Source: Desulfococcaceae bacterium HSG8 (lineage in GTDB: Bacteria > Desulfobacterota > Desulfobacteria > Desulfobacterales > 4be13). Taken from it: a stretch of DNA of 33,130 nt. The stretch is taken from positions 1 through 33,130 of the forward strand of contig JAUCGG010000036.1 of assembly GCA_030378015.1 (NCBI GenBank). The letters run 5' to 3'. Positions 14,488 through 25,100 of this stretch are shown here, one piece after another (position 1 is the stretch's first letter; every line of letters begins with the position of its first letter). The position numbers and the translations under genes are program-made. The notes below the pieces were generated by a model. The model was not told the DNA's origin. It saw only the letters and a list, made by a program, of their open reading frames with translations, and did not search any database.

Positions 14488-17400
14488 TCACTGAACAGAG
14501 CTGCTGTTCACGACAGGCATAATGTCAAGAATCCCAATATAACCGTCATCATCCAAGTCATAAAAAGCATCGTACTCCTGGTCCCCCGGAACGGCATTCC
14601 ATCTTGAGGAAACCTTCAAGATATCATCCTCATCAACTTCCGCATCAGCATTAAAATCATATCGTAATTCAGTTGGTTCCGGTTTATTAAAATCAATGGT
14701 CAGATTGTCGAGGAATGAAGATGCTGACAGAGTAGTCGTGAAAACCTGATGACTTTCAATGTCAAACCCTTTTTCTTCTGACAAAAGTTCAGCCTCTCCC
14801 TCATAGCCTTTTACTTCCAAATGGCAAGTTCCTCCGTCTCCTATAGCATGAAATACTATACGATAGTCACCATTTTCCAGTCTGGGAAGAGAAACTATCT
14901 GATGTCCGTTCTCATCAGTTTCAAACGTAGCGCCGGGAATAGTCCCGCCTTCTTTGCCGATAACTCTCTCTTGAGGATCATATACTATCAAATCAGCCGG
15001 AGACTTAAGTGCTATGGTCATCCACAAAGTTTCGGGCGTCGGAGGGGATACTTCTATGTGTTCTACCAATTGCCCACCCAAACCTTTGTTTCTCCAATCA
15101 TCTTCAGGAGCTATCAGAGCGTCTAGTGTGGGAGAACATACGGTGATTCCGGATAGTTGAACGATAAGATCGTTATAATCCCTGTCACTGTATGCGCCGG
15201 ATTGATCCTCATAGACGAATGCGTTACCTAAACCCGCGATATCTGCAATCTGACCGAAATGCAGATCGAATTCCGGGTTGGATGATGCCAGTGAAAATAT
15301 GGGATGTTTGTAAAGACTGTCCGTTTCCATATCTTCGGAAAATGAAAGGAATGTATCATTCGGTATCAGAATCGCCGCAAATTTATCGCCAGATCTCATT
15401 CTGAAATGCTTCATACCTTCATATCGCCCCCTATTCTCATCAACAAAATCTTCTTCGTTTTCTCCGCCAAGCGGTCCGCTGAGTCGCGCACCTTCTTTTG
15501 AATCTGATAATATGATATAGCCATCTGCGCTATTTGATAATACCCGCCTCACCGCTTCCTGTATAAACAATCCTGAGTTCGGTATAAGTCTTTCCATTCC
15601 CGAAAGGCTGAATATACCGAGTTCGCCTTCATATGCCCCGCCATCATATAAATAATCTGTGCTGACAAGTCCGCTTGGTCCCACAGTAAACAACCCTGCG
15701 GTAAAGATGTGTCTGGTATCGGAAGCAATCTTTCCATAAGCATCGGTGACAACGGTTCTGACAGCGTTTGAGTCGATATCCAAAGCAATTGTGGTAATAA
15801 AGGATACCTCATTAGGATCATCAGGATTATTCGTTGAACTGAAATTCACAGGTTCTCCGTTGACAGTTATAGCTGCGATTCCGCCTATATCATCACTAGC
15901 CGTGCCGGACACTGTAATAACATCGTTGAGGGGATTACGACATGTTGCCACAGGGCTTTCCATAGTAAGACTAGGAGGATAAATGTCAACATAGACTATC
16001 TGATGTTCACCGCCAACAACTTGTACTCCTCTTTCTGAGCTTTCTCTTGATCTTTTGTATCCGCCCTGATACCCGAAGTTAAGAGATACCTCATTAAAAA
16101 CAGCGCCCGCTTTTATATTGTACCATCCAGGTACACCGATAAAAGTTGCCTCACCCTCCGTGGTTTCGCCCGATGGTCCCCATGCTCTTATACTGGCTGA
16201 TTGACCGGTAACAAACACCTCACTGCTACCGTCTAACCACGGACTTTTCAATATATCGCCATTCCTCGCTTTAAATATAAAGGTGACGGCTCCGGTCATA
16301 TTGTTGATGTTGTAATTGATGATCTGTCCGGGAGCCAGAGTGAATGCCTTACCGATATTATCTTTCCGGGTATGATCGGTCACATCTAAATCACATTTCA
16401 GATAGACAGGATCGTGGCTACAGAGAGAAATCTGACTGCGGTTAAATTTAAATTTAGTATGATATATATTCCAGTCTCCCTCAGACAAAATCAAATCATA
16501 ATTACCGTTGCTGATATCGACCTTATCACGGCTTTGCCCCCCTTCTGTAGAGGTATTTTCGATTCCATGTCCGTATATTTCTGCCGAATTTACATCTTCA
16601 ATAGTAACAACATTAAGAATATCAGGGGCAAAATTGATCTGCCCGTTAACAAATGCGGCATCAGACGATACATGATTGGTTACGGTTCCATCATGAGGAA
16701 CGGTTACGGGGCTGGTAAAATTTGCGTAAGGCGGACGAAAATAATCGTCTCCGTTATTCAGATAACTAGCTGTATCAAATCTGTACTCCCCCGGCAACAG
16801 GTAGGTTAAGGAATAGGGGCCGTCAGTGAAAATGGTTGTGCCTTTACTGCCTGGTTTCCCGATAGCCCTGATCCAGTGTTTATCCAGAATATTGGATACT
16901 AATCCGTTCAGGCTGAAATTACCGAGGATTGAGCTTTGGGGTTCTATTTCCCAATTAACGATAGCCGAAGTTCCCGGCAGCACATCTGTTGATTTGCTTT
17001 CCAAGTTATAAATATTCCCGGTATTCGTCCTGATACCGGTGGCGGATACCGTAATATCATTATTCGGGGCTGGAAACTGGAGATGAAATATGCCATCAGA
17101 GCCAAAAGAGGTATCTGCATTGACGTCGGAATTCAAATAAGCACCGATCATTCCCTCGGATAATGTACCAGCACCGATTACAGATATCTCACCGTCTATA
17201 TATCCCGGATTAAAAATCCAATCAGCGCAGGTAGTTTCACCAGATATAACATCCACGTATTTGCTTTCCAGATTAAGATTCCCGTCGGTCGTTATGACAT
17301 TAACAGACAGTTTGATATTTTCACCAGCCTGTACCGGAAAACAGAATTTTCCATCATCGCCAAACTTGACGCGTGTGTTGACATAATTCTCACCGGAATT

Positions 17401-17994
17401 CAGATAAGCGTGGATATATCCGCCGGACAAAGGATCATCACCGAGTATGGATATCGTCCCACTTATGTAACCGGGAGTCATGGTAAAATTTAAAGGGGTC
17501 GTCGCGTGATATGATACATTAGCAGACTGATTTTTTAAATCTAAATAACTGTCGCCGCTGTTAGAGTAATAAACTCTGCAAGAGACACTGTAGTTTTGTT
17601 CGGCTACAGGGTCACCTGAACATGCCCCGCTTTCATTGAGCTTACAAGGGATATGCACAGGCAATTCGTATTCAAAATTTGCACCGATATCGGTCCAGAT
17701 CGGTCCGGAAGAAATTGCTTCATCGGAATACGGTTCTTTGCCCGATGCGCTTATCCTCGCTTTAATCATACTTACAGTACACTCGCTTTCGCATTCACCT
17801 CCGCACCCGGTTAAGTCTCCTAGGGATATGCTTCCCGCGATATCTCCTTCGTTAAATGTAATTTCCGTAATGATACAACCGCTCGGCGGACACTCGTACT
17901 CTTTGGCTGATATATCTTCCGCTGCCAAAGAAAATGATATGGCCAAAAACGGCATGATCAAACAAAACAAACGGACTCGGATTAACCTTAACAT
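14488..17994 (-). CDS. Large secreted protein with DUF4114 domain and dockerin-like C-terminus
   Basis: A 1168-residue exported protein, with a signal peptide at residues 1-25 (LFCLIMPFLAISFSLAAEDI). Residues about 60-650 hold repeated carboxypeptidase-regulatory/Ig-like modules (YISGTISILGDDPLSGGYIH, YIDGEISVIGAGTLSEGMIG). About 680-760 is another Ig-like module (VSGTASDDIGGIAAITVNGE). About 780-955 is a DUF4114-type domain ending SDRDYNDLIVQLSG. The end (about 1114-1165) has EF-hand-like Asp-rich loops (DFNADAEVDEDDIL and YDLDDDGYIGILDI), the arrangement of a dockerin but degenerate. The start at 17994 follows AAAGGAG with 6-base spacing. It shares the DUF4114 part with the 1982-residue protein (FTVGPSGL versus FTVGASGI). 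Last gene of the minus-strand surface cluster. Function unknown; adhesin or matrix protein is likely. Confidence 0.75.
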   Translation of the reverse strand: MLRLIRVRLFCLIMPFLAISFSLAAEDISAKEYECPPSGCIITEITFNEGDIAGSISLGDLTGCGGECESECTVSMIKARISASGKEPYSDEAISSGPIWTDIGANFEYELPVHIPCKLNESGACSGDPVAEQNYSVSCRVYYSNSGDSYLDLKNQSANVSYHATTPLNFTMTPGYISGTISILGDDPLSGGYIHAYLNSGENYVNTRVKFGDDGKFCFPVQAGENIKLSVNVITTDGNLNLESKYVDVISGETTCADWIFNPGYIDGEISVIGAGTLSEGMIGAYLNSDVNADTSFGSDGIFHLQFPAPNNDITVSATGIRTNTGNIYNLESKSTDVLPGTSAIVNWEIEPQSSILGNFSLNGLVSNILDKHWIRAIGKPGSKGTTIFTDGPYSLTYLLPGEYRFDTASYLNNGDDYFRPPYANFTSPVTVPHDGTVTNHVSSDAAFVNGQINFAPDILNVVTIEDVNSAEIYGHGIENTSTEGGQSRDKVDISNGNYDLILSEGDWNIYHTKFKFNRSQISLCSHDPVYLKCDLDVTDHTRKDNIGKAFTLAPGQIINYNINNMTGAVTFIFKARNGDILKSPWLDGSSEVFVTGQSASIRAWGPSGETTEGEATFIGVPGWYNIKAGAVFNEVSLNFGYQGGYKRSRESSERGVQVVGGEHQIVYVDIYPPSLTMESPVATCRNPLNDVITVSGTASDDIGGIAAITVNGEPVNFSSTNNPDDPNEVSFITTIALDIDSNAVRTVVTDAYGKIASDTRHIFTAGLFTVGPSGLVSTDYLYDGGAYEGELGIFSLSGMERLIPNSGLFIQEAVRRVLSNSADGYIILSDSKEGARLSGPLGGENEEDFVDENRGRYEGMKHFRMRSGDKFAAILIPNDTFLSFSEDMETDSLYKHPIFSLASSNPEFDLHFGQIADIAGLGNAFVYEDQSGAYSDRDYNDLIVQLSGITVCSPTLDALIAPEDDWRNKGLGGQLVEHIEVSPPTPETLWMTIALKSPADLIVYDPQERVIGKEGGTIPGATFETDENGHQIVSLPRLENGDYRIVFHAIGDGGTCHLEVKGYEGEAELLSEEKGFDIESHQVFTTTLSASSFLDNLTIDFNKPEPTELRYDFNADAEVDEDDILKVSSRWNAVPGDQEYDAFYDLDDDGYIGILDIMPVVNSSSVQ

Positions 17995-18016
17995 ACTTAC
18001 TCCTTTCCTGGGTATT

Positions 18017-18118
18017 GGCACTGTTCAGTTCAATGGGAATAAAATCATGATAATATTTTGGTTTTCAAATAAGTTTCAGGCTGATTCTCCCAAAAGTCCC
18101 ATTGAACCGAGCCAGTGC
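18017..18118. repeat. Inverted-repeat element in the leader of the DUF4114 gene
   Basis: GGCACTGTTCAGTTCAATGG (18017-18036) is the near complement of the right arm at 18097-18118 (CCATTGAACCGAGCCAGTGC). The 100-bp hairpin sits between the upstream gene end and the Shine-Dalgarno sequence of the 1168-residue protein, so it is transcribed into that mRNA leader if the genes are co-transcribed. Confidence 0.6.
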
Positions 18119-18173
18119 TATTTTTAGTTCCTTAAACAGGATAAACAGCCTGTAAATAAAAAAACTCAATCAC

Positions 18174-21100
18174 TCAGTCGCTGAGTATTTTTAGTATATA
18201 AACAAGTTCTTCTACTCCGATTTTCCCATCACCGTTTACATCTGCATCAGGATAAACGAGAGAGAAACTATTCCCCGCTAACACCTTTAAGACCAACATG
18301 GCATCGTTAAGTTCGATCTTACCATTGCCGTCTGTATCACCGGGAATTACTTTCACATCGACTGTTATTGTAGCAGTAGCACTCTTTTTCCCATCAGATA
18401 CCTCAATTGTAAGCTCATATTCAGTTGCATTTCTGTAGGTCAGTTTACTGCTATCATTGACTATTATTTCGGCAGTGTCGGGATCAATTGCAAAAACATT
18501 ATCTGTATTGCCTTCCGTTATGCTGAAGGTCAGTGTATCGTCTTCATCCTCGTCGCTCGCTGCTATAGTGCCAACGGATGTGCCATTTGCACTGCCCTCA
18601 TCCACAGAGAACTCCTGATTATCCACTACCGGAGGATCAGTCCGATCATTGATGTTTACGATGACTTTAGCTGTAGGTGGGTGGTCACAGTTCCCATCAG
18701 ATACCTGGACCGTAAGTTCATACTCAGGCGTAGTTTCATAATCCAGTTCGCCATTCGTCGTAATCTCTCCGGTGCTGTTGTCAATCAGAAAGATATCATT
18801 TGTGTCTGTAATGCTGTAAGCCAGTGAATCTTTATCATCATCAACTGCCAATACAGTTCCGACATATGTTTTACTGACGCTGTTCTCATCAACATCGAAG
18901 GGGCCGTTATTTACTATTATCGGACAATCAGGTCCGTTCTTGACGTACACCGTAATTTCAGCAGTCGGTGAGTTCATACATTTACCGTCAGATACCTGAA
19001 CCGTCAGCGTATATGCAGGAATGACTTCATGATCCAGTTGATTACCATCCTTTACGGTAAGCTTCCCGGTGTCACTATCAAGCTTAAAGGCATTATTTAT
19101 GTTGCCGTCAGTTAAGGTATAGGTTAATGCATCATTATCATCATCATCATCTCTCGCTACTATCGTGTCAACTGCCGTGCCATCAGGGCTGTTTTCCTGA
19201 GCATAGAAAATCTGAGCATTTACCTCCGGGCAATCATTCACATTGTTGAGATTTATCCTGACGATAGCTGTGTCGGTAAGTTTGCCATCAGATACCTGAA
19301 TTGTCAGAGCGTATGTCGGAGCAGTTTCATAATCCAATTGGCCACCATCATTTACCATGATCTTTCCTGTGCCGCTAATGGAAAAAGCATTGTTCGTATT
19401 ACCCCCTGTTATGCTGTATGTCAGCGGGTCATTCTCCTGGTCGCTTGCTTCTGCATCAGCAACTGTTGTATCATCGGCACTGTTTTCATCCAATTGAAAA
19501 TTCTGATCATTTACAAGAGGTCTTTCATTCACATCTCCGATATTCACCGTTACTGCGGATGTAGCAACATGTGTGCCATCAGATACCTGCACTGTAAGCG
19601 TATAGCTGGCAGTGGTCTCATAATCCAATTTGCTGGCATCATTTATCGTAATTTGTCCCGAAGTGCTGTTAATTGCAAATGCCCCTGTATTGCCTCCTGT
19701 TATGCTGTAAGTCAGTGCGAGAAGGTGGTCAGGATCACTTGCTGTCACTGTTCCGACTACTGTGCTGTCGGGGCTGTTCTCATCAACTTGAAACGTAGCG
19801 GACGCATTCACCACTGGCGGATTATCATTCAAATTACGGAGATTCACTGTCACTGTAGCTGTATCGCTGCATTTGCCATCAGATACCTGAACTTTAAGCG
19901 CGTAGCCGGTGGTGGTTTCATAATTCAACTGACCGCTATTAGCCACTGTGATATGTCCGTCATTGTTAATTGCAAAGGCATTTCCCGTATTCCCCTCGGT
20001 TATACTATATGTCAGCGGGTCATCACCGGAGTAGCTCACCGCTACCGTACCGACAGGTGTATTATTCGCGCTGTTTTCATTTACATAGAAAACCTGGCCT
20101 GTCGTAAGTACAGGGCAGTCTGGAAGGACAATATTCAGCGTAACTACAGCTTTATCATTGGTGGCACATGTACCGTCAGATGCCTCAACTGTAAGTTCAT
20201 ATTGAGAAGTATCCGCATCCAGTTGGGTGCTGTCATTTACCTTGATTTCCCCGGTATTGCTAATGGAAAAAGCATTGTTTGTATTACCGCCTGTTATACT
20301 GTATTCCGTCGGAGAATCATTGTACGTTGTCAGTGTTCCGACTGCCGTGCCATTGGCACTGTCTTCATTAACAGAGAAGCTTTGATCATCCGTTGTCGGA
20401 CACAAATTATTGATGTTCAGCGTGATGATAGCTGTTTTGAAACATGTGCCATCAGACACTTCAACTGTAAGTTCATATGACTGAGTTGTTTCGTAATCCG
20501 GTTGTCCCCCGTCATTTACCATAATTTCACCGGTGCTGCTGTTAATTGCAAAAGCATTATCTGTATTACCTTCTGTTATCAGAAAAGTCAAGGATGTTTC
20601 ATCAGGATCAGTTGCCGCCACAGTTCCGATTTTTGTGCCTTCGGGGCTGTTTTCATCAACTGAGAACGTCTGGTTTTCCACCTCAAATCCGTCAAGGATG
20701 TTCACTGTGACTGTGGCTGAACTAATATTTATGCCATCAGATACCTCTATCGTAAGTTCATATTCATCGGTGGTTTCATAATCCGGTTGCCCGCCGACTG
20801 TAATATCTCCGTTGCTGGGGTTGATCATGAAAATATCTGCCCCCTCACTTATGCTGTAACTCAGTGTGTCGTCTTCATCATCTGTTGCGGATACTGTACC
20901 GGCAGCTTTGCAGTTTTCATCAACCGAAAAAAACTGATCAGTCGGCAGAAGAGGGTTCGGAGAGGTGTTTGTTGACCACGGAGTATCCCCGGGTTTAAGG
21001 TCATCTTCCATATTCGCAAATCTTACCTGTGATTCGCCTTCTTTAACAACGTCAAAGGTCAGATTAAGCAGTTCATCGCTGGTTCCCTCCGGAATCGGGT

Positions 21101-21431
21101 TCACTCTTGCCCAGCCGACTCTGAACTGACCGGCACCGGCAGGTGATGATTGTTCGACAACATCAAAAACAAGAAAACCATCCAGCAGGGTGTTGGTTTC
21201 ATATTTTCCATCGTAGCGCAGGATATTCGCATCATATAAAATATCGAATCCGAAAGAGTACACGTCATTAGGCGTTGAATTGACTGATACCGTAAATGTC
21301 ACCTGATTTCCATTTGCCCCGGTCTGATTTATTTCAAGTTCTGCCGCATCTGAACCGTCTGCAATCTGAAAACAGAACAGAACAGCCAGAATTATAATTT
21401 TCCAAAATTTTTTTATGGTTTCAATGTTCAT
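18174..21431 (-). CDS. Cohesin - nine cadherin repeats - dockerin surface protein
   Basis: A 1085-residue exported protein. A signal peptide (about 1-29) is followed at once by a cohesin domain (about 31-160; LEINQTGANGNQVTFTVSVN, FGFDILYDANILRYDG, LLNLTFDVVKEGES). Nine cadherin-like repeats of about 95 residues follow (about 164-1026), each with a VDENSxxGTxVGTVxAxD start, LDYETTxxYxLTVxVSDG middle and TVNI end; the acidic positions fit calcium binding. The C-terminus (about 1028-1083) is a two-loop dockerin (GDTDGNGKIELNDAMLVLKV, DADVNGDGKIGVEELVYILK). Having both cohesin and dockerin, it could polymerise or bridge other family members. AAGGAGGG lies 9 bases before the ATG. The neighbouring 152-residue cohesin shares AELEINQT and probably arose by duplication. 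Confidence 0.88.
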   Translation of the reverse strand: MNIETIKKFWKIIILAVLFCFQIADGSDAAELEINQTGANGNQVTFTVSVNSTPNDVYSFGFDILYDANILRYDGKYETNTLLDGFLVFDVVEQSSPAGAGQFRVGWARVNPIPEGTSDELLNLTFDVVKEGESQVRFANMEDDLKPGDTPWSTNTSPNPLLPTDQFFSVDENCKAAGTVSATDDEDDTLSYSISEGADIFMINPSNGDITVGGQPDYETTDEYELTIEVSDGINISSATVTVNILDGFEVENQTFSVDENSPEGTKIGTVAATDPDETSLTFLITEGNTDNAFAINSSTGEIMVNDGGQPDYETTQSYELTVEVSDGTCFKTAIITLNINNLCPTTDDQSFSVNEDSANGTAVGTLTTYNDSPTEYSITGGNTNNAFSISNTGEIKVNDSTQLDADTSQYELTVEASDGTCATNDKAVVTLNIVLPDCPVLTTGQVFYVNENSANNTPVGTVAVSYSGDDPLTYSITEGNTGNAFAINNDGHITVANSGQLNYETTTGYALKVQVSDGKCSDTATVTVNLRNLNDNPPVVNASATFQVDENSPDSTVVGTVTASDPDHLLALTYSITGGNTGAFAINSTSGQITINDASKLDYETTASYTLTVQVSDGTHVATSAVTVNIGDVNERPLVNDQNFQLDENSADDTTVADAEASDQENDPLTYSITGGNTNNAFSISGTGKIMVNDGGQLDYETAPTYALTIQVSDGKLTDTAIVRINLNNVNDCPEVNAQIFYAQENSPDGTAVDTIVARDDDDDNDALTYTLTDGNINNAFKLDSDTGKLTVKDGNQLDHEVIPAYTLTVQVSDGKCMNSPTAEITVYVKNGPDCPIIVNNGPFDVDENSVSKTYVGTVLAVDDDKDSLAYSITDTNDIFLIDNSTGEITTNGELDYETTPEYELTVQVSDGNCDHPPTAKVIVNINDRTDPPVVDNQEFSVDEGSANGTSVGTIAASDEDEDDTLTFSITEGNTDNVFAIDPDTAEIIVNDSSKLTYRNATEYELTIEVSDGKKSATATITVDVKVIPGDTDGNGKIELNDAMLVLKVLAGNSFSLVYPDADVNGDGKIGVEELVYILKILSD
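18355..20940 (-). repeat. Nine tandem cadherin-coding repeats of about 290 bp
   Basis: Within the cadherin gene, the codons for VDEN, YSIT, FAI, LDYET and VSDG recur with a period of about 285-295 bp nine times. The DNA copies are diverged, which fits an old expansion; local phrases such as CATCAGATACCTG recur many times. Arrays of this kind can change length by recombination. Confidence 0.75.
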
Positions 21432-21457
21432 TTATATATTCCCTCCTTAATAAACGG

Positions 21458-21499
21458 CTAATGCGGCAGCTCTGATTTTCGTCAGAACCGCCGCATTAT
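21458..21499. terminator. Hairpin between the cohesin and cadherin genes
   Basis: CTAATGCGGCAGCTCTGA (21458-21475) pairs with TCAGAACCGCCGCATTAT (21482-21499), with two mismatches and a 6-base loop. It lies in the 132-bp gap, 27 bp before the cadherin start. There is no T-run on the minus strand, so it may be a processing or attenuation element instead of a full terminator. Confidence 0.5.
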
Positions 21500-21563
21500 C
21501 ACCGTATAAGATTACACTGTGTTTCGATAACACAATTTCATTGTTTCCGCTGTTGTCAGCAAA

Positions 21564-22022
21564 TTATTCATCCCGGGTTGTCCATGTTTTAAGGCTATCT
21601 TTGAGTTCTGCAAGTTTCATCTCGCTCTTGCCGCGCCCGACAACTTCAAAAGTCAGAATAACCAGCGTTCCGCTGCTGCCTTCCTGGATTTTATTGGCGC
21701 CAACTTCCATACCGCCTACTCTGAGCTGGCCTGAAGCCGGTTCATTTACATCGAAAAAGCTGAAAGCATCTTGCGCCAGTGAACCACGCTCATAATCTTT
21801 ATAGCGCAGCACGTCACTATCGTACAGAACCTCGAACCCGAACGCCGCAACTTCATTAGGAGCATTATTTACCGATACTGCAAACACTGCCTGCTTTCCA
21901 TCCGAAGCAGTCTGATTTATTTCAAGCTCGGCTGCAACTGCACTGCCCGCCATCAGAAAACAAACGATTGCTGCCAAACTTGTGATTGCCAAGGTTCTTT
22001 TTACTTTTCTCCGAATAGTCAT
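21564..22022 (-). CDS. Small secreted free-standing cohesin-domain protein
   Basis: A 152-residue protein: a signal peptide (about 1-30, LAAIVCFLMAGSAVAAELEI) followed by one cohesin domain that fills the rest (VFAVSVNNAPNEVAAFGFEV, LYDSDVLRYKDYERGSLAQD, GTLVILTFEVVGRGKSE). It has no anchor, repeat or dockerin, so it is a soluble or captured cohesin that could cap dockerin-bearing partners. It is strongly similar to the N-terminal domain of the cadherin protein encoded next. The Shine-Dalgarno sequence AAGGAGG stands 6-7 bases before the ATG, within a TATTAAGGAGG context shared with other genes of the cluster. Confidence 0.85.
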   Translation of the reverse strand: MTIRRKVKRTLAITSLAAIVCFLMAGSAVAAELEINQTASDGKQAVFAVSVNNAPNEVAAFGFEVLYDSDVLRYKDYERGSLAQDAFSFFDVNEPASGQLRVGGMEVGANKIQEGSSGTLVILTFEVVGRGKSEMKLAELKDSLKTWTTRDE

Positions 22023-22123
22023 TATACTTCCTCCTTAATATAGCTTTCCAAGATATTTTAACATTCTGATTAAAAAGACAATTTTTTCCGATGATCTGAT
22101 TCTGTAAAGACGATTGTGAACCG

Positions 22124-22165
22124 CCAGCTTATGGCAGGTCAGGTTTCCCTGACCCGCCATGCTGG
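22124..22165 (-). terminator. Long hairpin after the 1982-residue protein gene
   Basis: CCAGC...GCTGG closes a stem whose core is GGCAGGTCAGG against CCTGACCCGCC with a 4-base loop; the total stem is close to 18 bp. It lies 8 bp beyond the stop of the large gene. No T-run follows, so it may stabilise the transcript end or separate expression from the downstream cohesin gene. Confidence 0.6.
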
Positions 22166-22172
22166 TCACTGT

Positions 22173-25100
22173 CTATTCAAGACAATTCGGATTTCCCAGG
22201 TAATTATTAAAAATACAAAGGGCATCCGCTGGAGTGGTTTTCCCATCACCGTTCACATCACCGCATATTTCATCGCAGGAAAGACCGCACGATGTCGGGC
22301 AGGTATTCATGTACTTTTCAAAAGCGCACAGGGCATCACCGGGGGTGATTTCTCCGTCGCCATTGATGTCGCCGTCACAGGGAGCAGGGGCAAAGTGCCT
22401 GAAAGATTCAGGCCATTCGCTTATGTCATCTTTCAGTTCCCTCAACTCCAGTTTCGTCTTATCACACTCAGAGATGTCGAATTCCAGATGGACCAAATCA
22501 CCGCTGGCTCTCTCAGCAATTTCACCAGTGTTTGTGAAACCGCCGCATCGGATAACGCCGTCTGAAGGACTATGGCACTCAAACCAGCTAAAATCTTCTG
22601 CCAGCGTTCCTTCAGTGGTGAAGTCGGTGTAACTCAGTACATCGGAATCAAAGACAAGTTCAAAACCCAGTGCGTCAACCGGATGAGGTGTTTCATGAAT
22701 CCTGACCGTTGCATTCATACTGCCGCCGCAGACTCCGGAAGCATCGGCGATTACAAGGGGAGATACATAATTTATAATTTTCTCACCCTCTTCTGTTTTT
22801 GTCCAATCATTACCAGGAGCTATCAGGGAATCCAGTTTCGGGGCATCACCTCTTGCACCGAGTATCTGGAATATTATATCGTTATAATCCCTGTCGCTAT
22901 GGGTAAAGACCAGGTCCTCATAGCAGAAAGCACTGCCCAGACCGTTTATATCCGCAATCTGTCCCAGGTACATCCCGTGTTCCGGGTTGGATGAGGCTAG
23001 CGAGAATAAAGGCCGTTTCCGGGAGTTTGTCGTTGTAGGATCATCAAATACGGCCTGTACTGTGGAGCCAGGTACCAGCATCACTGCAAAGCGATCTCCT
23101 GCTGTCATTGTGAAATGTCTGATTCCTATCTTGGTTCCGCTGTTATATGATTCTCCTCCGATCTGATCATCAAACCGTGCGGCTTCTGTCAGGTCAGACA
23201 GGGCAATATAGCCATCTTCACTGTTTGACAGTGCCCGTCTTGCAGCTTCCCAAATAAACGCCGGTGAATTCGGAATGAGTGCATCCATTCCTTCGAGGCT
23301 GAAAATAGCCACTTCGCCTTTATATGCGCCACCGTCATACAGCCAGTCAAATTCGACAATTCCGCTAGCTCCGACTGTGAATACGCCTGCGGTAAAACCG
23401 AACGGACCATCAGGATGAGAAGCCGGATCTGTCGGATCTGTGCCGGATTTGATTTCTTCAATATTGGAATACCCATCGTTGTCCAGGTCTTCCAGGATGT
23501 CATTAACGAGGGGATCCAGCCCGAGATCAACTTCCCATCCGTCGGGTACGCCGTCGTCGTCAGTATCGGGATTCATCGGATCTGTGCCGTGTTCAGCTTC
23601 CTCTGAATTTGACAGTCCGTCTTCATCGGGATCCTGCTCAGAAGCATCTTCCACATTGAGCGGGTCATCATCTTCGCCGTCCGGAATGCTGTCATTATCA
23701 TCATCCTCATCATCTGCATCCGGAATACCGTCCTCGTCTGTATCTGTATCCAGTGCCCTCGCGATAATGATGAAATCCACTCCCCCGACAAGTTCTGCGT
23801 CAAGGTATTCCATGACCTTGAAATGATACTCCCTCGAGGTTCCTTCTTCGGGCATCGGCTCGTAGGCTTCTGCTCTCATGCGAATTACCTGAACTTCCCC
23901 CGCTGCCATCAGGATACCCGTAATCCTGGCCGGAGTTGTCAGAATTCGTACCTCTGTCCCGCTGAGAACTTCGATATTTTCTCCATGTCCTTCTGCATCC
24001 TGCCAGCGTTGGAAGAGCGCGCCGAGATCAACAATTACGACACCTCCGTTATCAAGGAGATGTTCTTCCTCCTCGAACACAAGGTCAATCGTTGCGTCAT
24101 GATCTTCAATATTCACCGCTTCCATTTCCACTTCTTCCTTCACTTTGGTAAGCAGGCTGATGACATTGAAGTTTCTCCAGGCAATATTGTTGTTGTTGTA
24201 GGCATTGATGATTGCCCGACCGGTTTCTTCTGAAAAAGTCATGGAATCCTGTTCACATTCCAGACGTACCAGGAAACAGTAGTGTCCCGGTTTCGGAACG
24301 TCATCCCAGGGGATGGCGATGATCCGGGTTTCGTTCGGAGCAAGGTTCAGGATATCATGGTCGTTGAAGTTTTCACCATCAATTTCCTCCCATCGTCCGG
24401 GCCATCCGTTTCCTAACGAAGCGTTTGTCCGGTAGAGTCTGACAACTGTTTTTTCGGCTGTCAGTGTTCCCCTGTTTTGGACCTTCACATAGACATAGTT
24501 TACCTGTCCGTAAATCGGATTCTGGTGTCTTGTCCCGTTGTCTTGCTGATTTCTCACCCATATAGAGCGGCTTCCGTAAACGCGACGATTCGGGTTCGGT
24601 TCTTCACCTGTGTCGAGGCGAGGGCCGTCTGCAATCCATACATCAACACGTCCCATACTTTCCAGGTATTCCTCCAGGTGAGTTTTTCCATTGCCGTCCG
24701 GGTCTTCTGAAGCGTCAGCTTCGTTTAGAGGGTTCAGTTCGTGATCTTTTTCCCAGGAATCCGGGATTTCATCTCCGTCGTCATCTTCGTCATCAATATC
24801 CGGGATTTCATCGCCGTCAGTATCAGTATCCTGCGCTCTTGTAACGAGGGTATAATCCACTCCTCCTATGACCTGACCGCCGATAGTTTCCTGCACGCTT
24901 AAACGATACTCCCTGGAAGTTCCCTGCCCGGGCATCGGCTCGTAAGCCTCAGCTTTTATAACAATCGTTTGTTCCTCGCCTGCATCCATTTCAATGCCGG
25001 TAATAGAAGCCGGTGTTTCCAGAATTTTTACCTTTGTTTCCCCGAATATGAGAACATTTTCTCCGTTTGCCCCGGCATCTTTCCAGCGTTGGAAGAGCAG

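Noticed and set aside
19338-20480. 380-residue open frame on the plus strand
   Set aside because: It lies opposite the cadherin gene, has no ribosome-binding site, and its repetitive Cys/Ile-rich sequence mirrors the codon pattern of the cadherin repeats.
18355-20940. Regular repetition that could suggest a CRISPR array
   Set aside because: The period is about 290 bp, the repeats are diverged, and the reading frame encodes clear cadherin domains throughout. No short identical repeat with uniform spacers exists anywhere in the window.
22023-22172. Possible tRNA or small RNA in the hairpin-rich gap
   Set aside because: Only one simple hairpin is present, with no cloverleaf or CCA-type end; called a terminator-like hairpin instead.
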